A DNA stretch of 64,000 nt from Eupeodes corollae (taxonomy: Eukaryota; Arthropoda; Insecta; Diptera; Syrphidae). The number at the start of each line of letters is the position of its first letter. The stretch's first letter is position 1. Below, one piece after another: positions 53,446-64,000 of this stretch. Where the stretch lies: contig NC_079147.1 in the NCBI RefSeq assembly GCF_945859685.1, positions 81,894,315-81,958,314 of the forward strand. Direction: 5' to 3'. A program made the position numbers and the translations under genes. The notes below the pieces were generated by a model. It saw only the letters and a program-made list of their open reading frames with translations, was not told where the DNA came from and did not search any database.

Positions 53446-54414
53446 CATATTTCATAAAAATTGACAGGTGACAATTCTAAAATTATTTTACACTTGTCTG
53501 ACATATGTATTTGTATTTCATAAAATATTGAAAAGTGAAAACTTTGACAGAAAAATATAATAACACATTTGTCGTGACAATCTATTGTATAATCTTGTAA
53601 AATATTGTATACCTAATCGAAAAAGATGAAAAATGAAACAAAAGCTGTGCATTTTGTTTCAATTTTCATCGTTTCTCGAACAATTTTTTGATGTAAGAAG
53701 TAACAGAACTTTGGCACTCTTTAAATTTTAAGATGCCGCAGTTTGAAAAACAGTGTTTTATTATTAAAAAGGACGTTTTTCACGGTGACCCAAGTGAGAA
53801 TGTCATCAACATCACTTTCACTTGATAAATAATGTGTGTTTCAATGTGAAAACTTGGCCGTAATTGAGTTTCCTGTCGCAATTGTCATTTAAATAGTGGA
53901 AAATCAATAGTGGAAAAATACTTGACAATTTCTAATGAAGCGATGACAATTGTAGTGTATTTCTACAATTCAAATTGTAAAATCGTTATTTTTGTATATT
54001 AACAAATTGTAACATGTCACCTGTCGCAAATGTCAATGTTTATAGCCTTTAGTGTCCTTTTCTGAATGTATAGTGGTGCTTAGGTAGAAATTAATTCGGC
54101 AGAGATGCCGTCAGCTCTAGCTACATTGTTGGACTTCAGATTAGTTATCTTGACTTTATGAAGGTCAGGTTGTTGGAATTGTATATATGAGTTTTTAAAA
54201 AATGGCTTTAAAGCCGTAACGGAGGCCTATAGGCTAAAGACAAATCGCACTCTACGAAATATTTGTAAGTCATCGAAGAAAAACCTTTAATTTATCCAAT
54301 AAGTTTTTAAGCTTTAACTTTAAAATGATAGATACGTGCGAAACAGTCGTAGCTCGGAAATCATTCCGAACTTCACCTATGCTTCTCACATACGTCTATT
54401 TAGTTTCACCAATC
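53446..54414. other. Intergenic DNA, possible MITE
   Basis: gacaggtgac near 53,462 and its inverse gtcacctgtc near 54,017 hint at a roughly 0.57-kb inverted-repeat element, but the shared ends are only about 10-15 bp. The sequence next to 54,414 may be the distal copia flank. Confidence 0.3.
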
Positions 54415-54639
54415 GAAAAAACAATAATAATAAATAAATTGGGTGGAGCAACAGTCCGTTGTGAACCAGGGCCTAGTGACTTACAACTCGCAACCCTTCC
54501 TGTGTGCGAATACTGTTGGCAGGAATGGAAGGGACCTACAATTTTGGACCGAATCCGAACGGCTAATTTGAGAAAGAACTAATTCATGACAAGAAATACT
54601 CTTGAAGGAATTGTCAATTCCTCGCAAGAGGCAGTACCC

Positions 54640-55010
54640 TTACTTACTTACTTACTTAAGGTGGCGCTACAGTCCGGGGCGGACCTGGGCCTCAACCAAC
54701 ATGCGTCTCCAGCCAGCTCGGTCCCTAGTTAGCTGTCTCCAGTTTCGCACGCCAAGTTGGTTGAGGTCCTCTCCCACCTGGGTGCGCCACCTGAGTCGCG
54801 GTCTTCCTCTACTGCGCCGTCCCTCGGGATTGGATTCGAAGACCTTCCGGGCTGGAGCGTTAATTCTGCTAACTAGGTCAGTGTCGCTGTACAGCCCGTA
54901 CAGTTCGTCGTTATATCTTCTCCTCCATTCACCATCTATACGTACGGGACCAATAATCACCCGAAGAATTTTTCTCTCGAAGCATCCTAAGACGCTCTCA
55001 TCTTTCTTTG
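54640..55010 (-). mobile_element. 5'-truncated, internally deleted RTE copy in SINE
   Basis: A 14-bp TSD aagaggcagtaccc is present (54,626-54,639 and 55,011-55,024). The minus strand starts within the RT C-terminal region (GPVRIDGEWRRRYNDELYGLYSD) and skips part of it. It ends NQLGVRNWRQLTRDRAGW plus the tail and taag repeats at 54,640-54,662. The copy is non-functional but its termini are sharply defined. Confidence 0.88.
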
Positions 55011-55101
55011 AAGAGGCAGTACCCGCGAAAATTATTTTTTTTTTAAATTAAGGTGGCACAGGGATTGAACCCAAGACCCCTTGCATGACAGTCCAAGGCA
55101 C

Positions 55102-57477
55102 TTTTTTTTCAAATTCATTTTTATTTTTTCAATCTTAAACCTATCTTAAAGCTATACAAAAATTCATAAAACTAGCCTAATTATCCATAACTTACAACTA
55201 ACTTAATGGTCCCATACGGACACTCTAAGCTAAACTATAACACTAATTACTAATGCCTTTCGGCCTTAAGATCTATTTTACTTCAATTTAAATTTTATTT
55301 GTTTTGTTTTTATTAGAAAATTTTGAAAAAAAAAACTAATATCAATAACCTTTTTTATTTATTTTTACTTACAAACTACTTAAAATAAGGTCCTTAAATT
55401 AAACTTAAAACTAAATAAACTACCTATTCTACCTATAAACTACTTAAAACTAGAACAACCACAGCAGCAAATCTAACGTTTTTTGTTTTTATATTTTACT
55501 GTCTTTTTGTATGTTTTTTTTTTTTTTATTCCATGTTTTTTTTTTTTTATTTTTTTTGTTTTTTTTTTTAATTTTTTTTTTTTTTTCTTTTTATTTTTTA
55601 ATTTGTTTTTGTGTTTTTTTTTGTGCCACCATGCCTATTCTACTTAAAACTAAACCCTAAAACTATAAAACATGTATGTAAGCCGGCCAAGGCTTAAACC
55701 CCATCCCGACTACCCATTATCAAGTGCCGATTGAAGCCACCAAAACTGGTTCTCCTGCTTCACCCTATCAGTTCGGTCCCGTTCGGACACAGCCCTACTG
55801 AACCGAAGGAGCTCTGCTCCGCCTTGTGCCATGACGTCCCGATTGTACAGGAGTCGCCTTATCCACGGTTCTTCGTCTGACGTGGTAGATCAACGGAACT
55901 GCCAATGTATCCTGTATCAGACCGCATTTGTCTAAAAAGATGAATGCTTCTGGTGGAATGAAGCCGCTCAAGCGTGCACTTTCAAAATACTCGTCGTTCG
56001 GATAGAACGCCCCGAAAATTAAATTGTTGGTCGAAGACATAGCTCTTGCAATGTGACCTCGAACGAGTATTATCACGAAATTGTCAATTCTGTTGATTCG
56101 TGCCCCGTTGTATAGGACATCGTTGGAAAAGTAATGCACATAAGAAGATTCCGCTGTTCGATATAAGCCGGTACAGCGTCGTAAACACTGCCGCTCGAAC
56201 ACCCGACACTTCTCCATCTGGAAAGGGGCAACGTTGAACCACACAGGACAACCATAAACGATCATTGGCCGTATGAGGGCCATGTAGCAAATTACCTTCA
56301 CTCTGGGGTCAAGCCGACTGCTAAAAAACAGCCGTTTCGTCAGAGCGAAGGCTCCTCTGGCCCTGGTCAGAGCAGCATTTATATGTCTGTCGAAATATAA
56401 ATACTGATCTAACCAGATACCGAGGTACTTCACTACACTTTTGCTCGCTATTGGCTGCCCGTGAAGATCAACGATGACCATCTTGCGCCAATTCTTGCAC
56501 GTATCCCTCGTGGTCCTAGCCAACGGAGTCCGGAACAGAATTGTCTCTGACTTTTGGACATTTATTTTCAGTTTACAGTCGTCGCAATATCGCTGAATCT
56601 TGTCGAAATCACGCTGCAAGAGAATTCTAATAACCTCAACCTTTCGGGCCGTTCTGTACACAATTAGATCGTTGGCGTACGCAATTGCCTTTGTAAGACT
56701 ACCTATCAGATCGCTGGTGTAAATGCTGAAGAGAATCGGCGAATTCACCGCTCCCTGTTGAAGACCATTTTTAATTGAGAATGTTGTGGTAGAAGTTACA
56801 TTGCCACTTTTGAAAACAAACTTTCTACCGTTAAGCATATTATAAAGTTTATACAACAATGGCTTGCTTATGCCAAGCCTGCTCAGTTTTAGGTAAAGAC
56901 CCTCTAACCATACGGTGTCAAACGCCTTTTCCAAATTAACCAGAACACCACCTGTGCATTGTTGTTTTGATTTATTCCATTGGATATCAGAAACGAGTTT
57001 AGACGCAGCATGAATTGTGTCATGGTCATGACCCGCCTTGAACCCGAACTGTTTATCCGGAATTATTTTGTTGTCCGCAGCCCACTTAGTCAGAGCCCTA
57101 TTAATTATTTTTTCGAAAACTTTGCTGATGCTCGGAAGAAGACTTATCGACCGAAGATTTGACGGGTTGGAGTTGTCCTTTCCCTTTTTCGGGAGAGGAT
57201 GAACCACAGCGGTCTTCCAATGCATTGGATAATATGCATTATTCAGTGCATTGTTGAAGAGTGTCGTGTAAATGTCAATTGCTTCCATCGGTAAATGTCT
57301 TAGTACAACGTTGGATATACTATCGACACCTGCTGACTTTTTATTTTTTATTGAATTGAAGATGAGCTGAAGCTCAACCTTCGTCACTAACAAGGGACTT
57401 GGTCCCGTTTGCTTGGCGATTATGGCATTTGCCAAGGAATAGTCATTGAACCGCATGAAACAGCGGTTCTCAGAACT
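55102..57477 (-). mobile_element. 5'-truncated Jockey-like LINE in SINE
   Basis: Flanked by the perfect 13-bp TSD cagtccaaggcac (55,089-55,101 and 57,478-57,490). The minus-strand 3' end is an A-run at 55,102-55,109. About 680 bp of T-rich (plus strand) 3' UTR follow the coding region. The 5' end is cut just upstream of 57,456, so the endonuclease and ORF1 are missing. This is typical of target-primed reverse transcription that stopped early. Confidence 0.9.
55795..57456 (-). CDS. LINE reverse transcriptase, truncated, active-site Asp lost
   Basis: An uninterrupted 553-codon frame covers RT and C-terminus. Landmarks are KKSAGVDSISNVVLRHLP, VHPLPKKGKDNSNPSNLRSI, PDKQFGFKAGHDHDTIHA and NGLQQGAVNSPILFSIY. 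The motif A region reads VNLEKAFDTVW and the motif C region reads AYANDLIVY. In the family both have Asp where this copy has Asn (LD.EKAFD; YADD), each explained by one G-to-A change. Without these metal-binding residues the enzyme would not polymerise. Thumb and C-terminal cysteine regions follow (VWFNVAPFQMEKCRVFERQC). The clade looks Jockey-like. Confidence 0.88.
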   Translation of the reverse strand: MRFNDYSLANAIIAKQTGPSPLLVTKVELQLIFNSIKNKKSAGVDSISNVVLRHLPMEAIDIYTTLFNNALNNAYYPMHWKTAVVHPLPKKGKDNSNPSNLRSISLLPSISKVFEKIINRALTKWAADNKIIPDKQFGFKAGHDHDTIHAASKLVSDIQWNKSKQQCTGGVLVNLEKAFDTVWLEGLYLKLSRLGISKPLLYKLYNMLNGRKFVFKSGNVTSTTTFSIKNGLQQGAVNSPILFSIYTSDLIGSLTKAIAYANDLIVYRTARKVEVIRILLQRDFDKIQRYCDDCKLKINVQKSETILFRTPLARTTRDTCKNWRKMVIVDLHGQPIASKSVVKYLGIWLDQYLYFDRHINAALTRARGAFALTKRLFFSSRLDPRVKVICYMALIRPMIVYGCPVWFNVAPFQMEKCRVFERQCLRRCTGLYRTAESSYVHYFSNDVLYNGARINRIDNFVIILVRGHIARAMSSTNNLIFGAFYPNDEYFESARLSGFIPPEAFIFLDKCGLIQDTLAVPLIYHVRRRTVDKATPVQSGRHGTRRSRAPSVQ

Positions 57478-57527
57478 CAGTCCAAGGCACTAACCATCAT
57501 GCCACGGGTAGTACGGAAAAAACAATA

Positions 57528-59409
57528 CTTCTTCGAAAACTTTTACCATTTCTATTGGTTGTCCACACATTTTCGTTGGTTTGGCGAATTCAAATAATAT
57601 AATTTTATAATATATTTTGTTAGTAGAGATGTATTTTAATTTGATTTCTTTATTTATAATAGATTCTCGAATGAAATTGTATTTCACATCAATATGTTTC
57701 ATTCTTTTATGATCACGTGATTCTTCAGCTGCCTTGATGCATGCTTGATTTTCTTTGAATATTGTTGTTGGTGAATTGCAAGGATGTCCAATTTATTTTA
57801 AAAGGCAGCGCAACCATTTTGCCTCACAAATACATTTTGCTAATACCAAATACTCAGCTTCAGTTGATGACAGGCTAATAGTTGGTTGCTTTTGTGTTAA
57901 CCAACTTACTGTATTCCCAAAGACCTTGAATACATATTATCCCGATGTTGATTTGCGTTCGTTCTTATCACCAGCCCAGTCAGAATAGGCGTATCCAGTC
58001 AAAATATCAGCCTCAGAATCACGACGATAAACCATTGTCATATCAGATGTTCCCTGTATGTACCTTAAAATACGTTTTGCATACATAAAGTATGATGATT
58101 TTGAAAAATCATCAGTAAAAGCAACAAAGAATCTGGAACCATTATGTGCCACTTCACTCATTGCACCGCTGACATCTGCATGGATGAGCTCCAAAATACG
58201 TTCAGATCGGATTTCCTTTCGTGGTGGATATGGTAAACGCGTCTGTTTACACACGATTCACAAAATTTGTCAGCACTATTTATACCTAATTCTACCAATC
58301 CAGTTGCCATGTTTTGATTCACCATCTTCTTCATATCATTGACATTTAATTGAGCTAAACGAAAATGCCATAACGTTTGCGAAGCTTTGCTGAATTTGTC
58401 CGTACCAGCAAATGAAGCATACACACTACGGTCAACATAAATAGTGACTTGATACAGTTGATCATTTCGACGAGCTGGGAACATATTTTGACCATTTTTG
58501 GAGATTAGGGCATTAACACCATTAAAGGTGATCTTGTAGCCTTTGTCAGTAATTAAGGAATTGACATCAAATTATATTTTAGATTCTTAACAAACACGAC
58601 GTTTTGAATAGTTTTTGTTGAATTATCTCCATTAAAGAAAGTCGTGACCGAAATGTCGCCATGCTGGTTTGCTTCCAAGGAATCACCTGCTTTTGCTGTT
58701 GAAATATTTATCGGTTCTATTCTGTGCATATCGTTGAAAAATACTTTACTATTAACAATATGATGAGTAGCACCCGAATCAAAAACAAAATGAATTTCTT
58801 CAAAGCTCTCATTACTTTTTCTTGACAATTCACTTATACTGCTACACGCAATTTCAATGTTGTTCACTTACTCTTTGATAATATTTGTTCTTCACAATGT
58901 AAGAATTCCGGTTCCTCATTTTTTGTAGCGCAGCACCTGCATTTTTCTTACCATACGAATCACTTTTGTTCGACAAATTAACCTTACATTTGGATTTGAT
59001 GTGGCCTGGCTTTTTGCATCTGTGACAAATTATTTTCGAACGGTCTGCTTGAATAGCCATTGAGTCGCTTGATTTAACGGTACGCCCACTATTACTAGCT
59101 TCGCGCTTTCCACATTCATGAAAAGGGCACTTTTAACAAATTCAATCGTTAATTTGGTCGTATCCATCGTTTCCAGTGCGGCAAATTAAGCCATCAAAAG
59201 ATTTTGGTAAAGTTAAAATCAAATGGCATACCACATTCAGCTCTTCTAATGTTGCACCAATGGATTTCAACTCACGCACTACATGATAAAACTGCAGAAA
59301 ATATTTATTGATTTCATCTCCATCTTTGTATCGCATCGGCAATAATTCTTTTCGCAGCAGTAATTGGCCAGCAACACTCTTGCGTTCAAATACACCAAAC
59401 AATGTATCA
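57528..59409 (-). pseudogene. Ty1/copia pol relic with large internal deletion
   Basis: The minus strand reads the Gag C-terminal part (FERKSVAGQLLLRKELL, then LTLPKSFDGLI), a CCHC knuckle (CHRCKKPGHIKSKC, about 59,030) and the protease (FVFDSGATHHIVNSKVF, about 58,780). The pre-integrase zinc region (LWHFRLAQLNVNDMKKM, then CESCVNRRV) and the integrase start (ELIHADVSGAMSE, FFVAFTDDFSKSSYF) follow. Near 58,080 the frame jumps straight to the RNase H end (AKRILRYIQGTSDMTMVYR, DWAGDKNERKSTSG). The rest of integrase and the whole RT are missing. More frame breaks follow to about 57,530. Gag is cut at 59,409 by the mariner element. No LTRs seen. Confidence 0.8.
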
Positions 59410-60699
59410 TATAAACGGTGATTTTTTAAGAGCTTGAGAACTTTTTTAAAAAAAAAAAAACGCATAAAATTTGCAAAATCTCATCGACTCTTTATTTGAA
59501 ACGTTAGATTGGTCCATGACATTTACTTTTTGAAGATAATTTCATTTAAATCTTGACCGCGGCTGCGTCTTAGGTGGTCCATTCGGAAAGTCCAATTTTG
59601 GGTAACTTTTTCGAGCATTTCGGCCGGAATAGCCCGAATTTCTTCGGAAATGTTGTCTTCCAAAGCTGGAATAGTTGCTGGCTTATTTGTGTAGACTTTA
59701 GACTTGACGTAGCCCCATAAAAAATAGTCTAAAGGCGTCAAATCGCATGATCTTGGTGGCTAACTTACCGGTCCATTCCTTCAGATGAATTGTTCTCCGA
59801 AGTTTTCCCTCAAAATGGCCATAGAATCGCGAGCTGTGTGGCATGTAGCGCCATCTTGTTGAAACCACATGTCAACCAAGTTCAGTTCTTCCATTTTTGG
59901 CAACAAAAAGTTTGTTAGCATTGAACGCCATTCACCGTAACGTTGCGTTCAACAGCATCTTTGAAAAAATACGGTCCAATGCCACACCAAACAGTGCATT
60001 TTTTGGGATGCATGGGCAGTTCTTGAACGGCTTCTGGTTGCTCTTCACTCCAAATGCGGCAATTTTGCTTATTTACGTAGCCATTCAACCAGAAAGGAGC
60101 CTCATCGCTGAACAAAATTTGTCGATAAAAAAGCGGATTTTCTGCCAACTTTTCTAGGGCCCATTCACTGAAAATTCGACGTTGTGGCAGATCGTTCGGC
60201 TTCAGTTCTTGTACGAGCTGTATTTTATACGGTTTTACACCAAGATCTTTGCGTAAAATCTTCCATGTGGTCGAATAACACAAACCCAATTGCTGCGAAC
60301 GGCGACGAATCGACATTTCACGGTCTTCAGCAACACTCTCAGAAACAGACGCAATATTCTCTTCTGTACGCACTGTACGCATTCGTGTGGTTGGTTTAAT
60401 GTCCAATAAAGTAAACTGAGTGCGAAACTTGGTCACAATCGCATTAATTGTTTGCTCACTTGGTCGATTATGTAGACCATAAATCGGACGTAAAGCGCGA
60501 AACACATTTCGAACCGAACACTGATTTTGGTAATAAAATTCAATGATTTGCAAGCATTGCTCGTTAGTAAGTCTATTCACGATGAAATGTCAAAGCATAC
60601 TGAGCATCTTTCTCTTTGACACCATGTCTGAAATCCCGCGTGATCTGTCAAATACTAATGCATGAAAATCCTAACCTCAAAAATATCACCCTTTACCTA
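59410..60699 (-). mobile_element. Mariner/Tc1-superfamily element, copy 2 (broken)
   Basis: Same ends as copy 1: plus-strand left end ataaacggtgattttttaag and right end atatcaccctttacc, with TA at both flanks. It lies in or at the edge of the copia relic. The near-identity with copy 1 over leader, gene and trailer suggests recent spread of the family. Confidence 0.85.
59523..60580 (-). pseudogene. Mariner/Tc1-superfamily transposase, frameshifted copy
   Basis: Compared with the 360-residue frame at 12,799-13,881, the N-terminal 200 or so residues are intact (ATG at 60,580). Then come an 18-bp in-frame loss next to TVWCG and a 10-bp loss near 59,930 that shifts the frame. A stop replaces a Trp near 59,759. 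The C-terminal 70 residues remain readable (PLDYFLWGYVKSKV, from 59,741). The first catalytic block reads DEAPFW instead of DEAHFW. Not functional. Confidence 0.88.
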
Positions 60700-62879
60700 T
60701 ATTTACAATTTTGTTCAGTTTATGAAAATTTCTTACAATAGAAAGATGATGTGTAGATTTCATTTCAATTTGTAATTTGCAATAAGAATATTGTCTCCAG
60801 TCTAAGAATTTCGTTACGTCGTCGCAGGTATATTAGCACCGATACTGATTTAAGTGACCATTTCGTGCAACATATACGTAGACGAAGAAAAATGTATCGA
60901 CCGCGTATAATAATGAAATTTCTGATACCTTTACATTCAATGAAAAGTTTCGCTTGAAACGTGTTAATTCGGAGGAAATGAAAGGACATGGGATTTTATA
61001 TTTTCCAAAAAATTTTGCCACTACATAATCTTGGCAATGTGTGTCAAACGTTTGAAGATTTACCGAATAACACATCTTTTTCCCACGTATTAAGCTTCCA
61101 AGAAAAAATGTATGTTGTTTATTCATAGCTGACTTCTCTGTCCGCTGACTTACAAATTTGTGAAAACAAATTGTAGTTTACAAGTCTGGAAATCAAACGG
61201 TGAAACTTTTTTTTTTGTAATTAGAAATTACAATTTCCCCTATTTTGTGTCTCTTTTCTTACAAATTTGTTGGATTGAATTTTGTAGTTTGTGAAACAGA
61301 AAATCAGTTTACAAATTTGTGATTGTAATTGTAATTTGGTGAAATAGACCACTGCTATTGATACTTACCATTCATATAAACATACTCATTAGGTATTGGA
61401 GATCTTCTACTATTTCCACCGGTTCCCAAAAATTGTGACTTGCATGTATATGGAAGTTCCAAGGCTTATAGTTTTAGTTTGTTCTGAGTCTACATTCTTT
61501 AATTACAATTCCAAGAATCTTAATTACAAATAATAATTAGATCATTTATTTTCAAATTGCTTAACGGTTTTGAGAAATAAATAATCTTTTAACAATCTTT
61601 GAAAAAAAAACCACTCATACCAACAAAAAAGTTAACTGTGCTACACTTAAAATTAATTTATTCCAAAATATGAATAAAGTTTAGTCGCTTCATAAATTTT
61701 TCGTCCCAATGAACATTAAGTTTCTCGTAATTTTCCGGAAATATTTGCATATTTTTCTAAAATTATTTTACCTCCTCTTACGTCGCGTCGGTCGTTTGAA
61801 GAAAAATTGATTTACCTACTTCTTTAAAGTGTTTAAGTTATTCAATCGGACGGCGGAAGAGCATGGTTTGCATGGGCAATATGGAATTATTAAAATTGTA
61901 ACAAACTATTAAAAAACTGGGAACAATTAGCGTAGTTACCCATATACATTTTTCAATAATAGACTAATTTGTTATTGTTTTTATTGCATAACATTATATC
62001 TCAAAAATTTCAAATAATTTCCTCTACTTCCCCAAAGTCTTTGTTCTTTGACTTGAATCGGCCAAAATTTGTTCATAGAGGTATTAATTTTCTGGAATAT
62101 TAACTTGAAAACTACAAAGTGATTTACTTATTTATGTACTTTTTATTGTTGACGACGAAAACAATAATAAATCAGACCATATACATTGGGATTGTTCATT
62201 ATCAGCTCTTTGTTTATTTATGTGATTAATTAAGATGACCTCAACAACTCGTAACATGGCACCAGGGGGTTTCTGTGGGATAAAACAAAAATATTTTTGT
62301 TTAAGATAAGTTCGAACTGAAGAAATTTTAAATATTTACAGCCATATTTTTGAGCTTCTTCAGAATAAATTTAACAACAGAAATAGTTTGAAGAGTTGCA
62401 GGTTATACGTGATTTTGTACAATACATTTTTATTGAAATTTAAATCAAATTTTTGAGGAACTTCAAACCCTTTCAATTTCTCTAAATTTAGTTCTGCCTT
62501 AAAATTGTTTTGAAGAAACGCAATAATATGGCCGTTTTTAACTTACGTATTTGAAGCGATGTAGAATATATTTTTAGGAACTTCCTTTAATTCTGAATTA
62601 CCACACATTAACTTAGCGGCAGTGACTTTTTTCATTTTACTATCAAATGACACAGGATCTTCAACTAGGTTATGATGCCATTGGCGGATTTTCGAGAATT
62701 GTTCACCTGTTAAAAAATATAAGAAAAAAAGAATTAAACAAATATTAAAGAGGTTGTCAAAATGGTGGATATACTAAGGGTATGATTTCAAAACTCTTCT
62801 ATTTCACTTTTATTCAAACATGAGTTAAGTATGAGAAAGGTTTCTTTAGAAGATCCCTCTTCTATGTAAGTAACTAAAA
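60700..62879. other. AT-rich intergenic DNA, no gene recognised
   Basis: Overlapping minus-strand frames at about 60,765-61,126 show no domain. The phrase ttacaaatttgtgaaa and variants recur at about 61,150-61,325 and may mark a small repeat. Nothing else is assignable. Confidence 0.35.
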
Positions 62880-63320
62880 TTTATCAAAACTTGTTACAAT
62901 CCTGCATCTCAGTAGTAATACCCCTAACTATTTTTATAGATATTCTGCAAAAGACCTTCCACAGATTCCAAATTGCAACCATAAAGGTAAAAAGTTTAAC
63001 TGCCGTCAGACGCATACAATTATTTCCGCATGTATCACATGAACATTTCCAAAAAAGAGCAGGACAGCTTTTTAATGGCATTCTGTCAAGCACTACTTCC
63101 AAAACGCACTGACGGATTGAAAGGAGGACCCAGAACAAATATTTTGATTTCCTACACCATGTGTTCCAGGAAATCCTGTCGCCCTATAAGAGTATGTATG
63201 TCAAAAAATGTTTTCATGTCGTCAGTACATTTCGACTACAACGGATCTGCACAAATATCTTACGCAGTGGAGAGGCACCAAGTGAGAAGCTTGGTGGTGA
63301 CCGGAGTTCTGGTAAGTTGT
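62880..63320 (+). pseudogene. Possible N-terminal relic of the unassigned transposase-like family
   Basis: Two plus-strand frames read NISKKEQDSFLMAFCQALLP and FQEILSPYKSMYVKKCFHVV, then RGKH-like DRSSGK. The FF.xTL....V pattern resembles the N-terminal part of the family whose C-terminal part lies at 28,746-30,620. The assignment is tentative. Confidence 0.3.
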
Positions 63321-63331
63321 CTAAACACTTA

Positions 63332-64000
63332 CTTACTAAAGGTGGCGTTACAGTCCTGTGTGAACTAGGGGCTCACGCAACAAACTTCTCCATTTAGCTC
63401 GGTCTCTAGCTAGATATCTCTGGTTTCGAGTTCAAGCAACATCAAGCCGATTTTGTTAATGTCATCAGCATATGCTAGTTATTGGACAGACTTTTGAAAG
63501 ATAGTGCCTCTAGTGTTGACGCGTGAGATCTGCACTATTCTTCCAAGCACGATGTTAGTAAAACCACATGACATCTCATCACCTTGTCTAAAACCTTTTT
63601 TGACATCGAAGGGGTGTGTTAAGTTGTTTCCAACCTTTATGGAGCCGCTTGAATTCTCCATGGTCATCCTGCACCAACGGACGAGTTTGGCAGTGATGCC
63701 AAAACAAGACAAGACTTTATACAGTTCGTCCCTGTAGATGCTGTCATATGCGGCCTTGAAGTAGATGAAAAGGTGGTGGATGTCGATTTGGTGTTCCTGG
63801 GGTTTTTCCAGGATCTACCGTAATGTGAATTTTTGATCAACTGTGGACTTTCCTGGTCTAAAACCTCACAGATAAGTACCTATCAGGTTGTTGACGATGG
63901 GCTTTAGACGTTCACATATTACGGCAGAGAAGTTTTTACAGGCGATGTTAAGTAGACTGATTCCTCTATAGTTGGTGCAGTTTAGAGGGTCTCCTTTTTT
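63332..64000 (-). pseudogene. RTE LINE copy with internal deletion, runs off the window
   Basis: The plus strand starts acttacttactaaaggtggc, then the shared 3' tail (63,341-63,372) as in the RTE at 14,931. After about 100 bp the sequence jumps from the equivalent of about 15,050 to about 15,740, deleting roughly 690 bp including the end of the coding region. It then follows the RT backward through motif A-equivalent sequence (LVRWCRMTMENSSGSIKVG) with stops. It continues past 64,000. Confidence 0.8.

Larger units (their letters stand above)
54415..57527 (-). mobile_element. tRNA-derived SINE (copy 3) split by two retrotransposon insertions
   Basis: Direct repeats gaaaaaacaata lie at 54,415-54,426 and 57,516-57,527. 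The minus-strand head is at 57,516-57,478 plus about 55,101-55,045 (tRNA-like, with a box B-like region). The body runs from about 55,044 to 55,011 and continues from 54,639. The tail shared with RTE is at about 54,470-54,436. The RTE fragment (54,640-55,010) and the Jockey-like LINE (55,102-57,477) are later insertions. Confidence 0.8.

Noticed and set aside
55480..55625. Regulatory poly-T tract
   Set aside because: It is the A-rich 3' untranslated part of the Jockey-like LINE seen from the other strand.
59897..60399. Plus-strand genes opposite the second mariner
   Set aside because: Antisense shadows; an equivalent shadow frame appears opposite the first mariner.

Overview
This window is strongly AT-rich animal DNA and almost certainly comes from an insect, probably a fly (Diptera). 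The only host gene I can model completely is a spliced minus-strand gene at 19,059-24,661. It encodes an EPS8-family adaptor (arouser/aru in Drosophila) in eight coding exons that all stay in frame. Nearly everything else is transposable-element DNA: Helitron-like, mariner/Tc1, P-like, piggyBac-like, RTE and Jockey-like LINEs, a tRNA-derived SINE, MITE-like elements, Ty3/gypsy, copia and BEL/Pao. No prokaryotic features or CRISPR arrays are present.

Layout. 1-8,400: AT-rich DNA with a MITE-A fragment, a Helentron-like tandem-repeat element (about 2,052-3,095) and a candidate MITE (4,008-4,640). 8,422-12,400: an isolated Ty3-type integrase frame, a Tc1 relic and a LINE relic. 12,552-18,670: one Helentron-like repeat interrupted by a mariner element with an intact transposase and by a near-complete RTE LINE with a 15-bp target-site duplication (TSD). 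19,059-24,661: arouser, with a transposase fossil in its largest intron. 26,008-27,221: a SINE containing a MITE, which contains a second MITE, which contains a short SINE/RTE tail. 27,451-27,681: a foldback hairpin. 28,700-36,660: relics of an unassigned transposase-like family, a Helitron, a P-like element with termini and flanking repeats, piggyBac, a LINE and a gypsy LTR plus gag. 38,587-41,232: a SINE, a Tc1 relic and a MITE inside a MITE. 41,816-49,874: a complete, very young BEL/Pao element (LTRs differ at 1 of 863 positions). 50,668-50,844: a short open frame of unknown nature. 52,306-54,050: a MITE and an RTE scrap. 54,415-60,700: a copia relic, a SINE carrying two separate retrotransposon insertions, and a second, broken mariner. 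62,880-64,000: another transposase-like relic and an internally deleted RTE copy running off the window.

The most informative relationship is that the SINE 3' tail matches the 3' end of the RTE LINE in this same window. This suggests that the RTE machinery mobilises the SINE. The nested insertions, each with its own TSD or empty-site comparison, give a relative order of transposition events. I did not find a convincing new host system. The leads are the P-like element, the LINE/SINE pair, the unassigned transposase-like family, the foldback locus and the isolated integrase frame.
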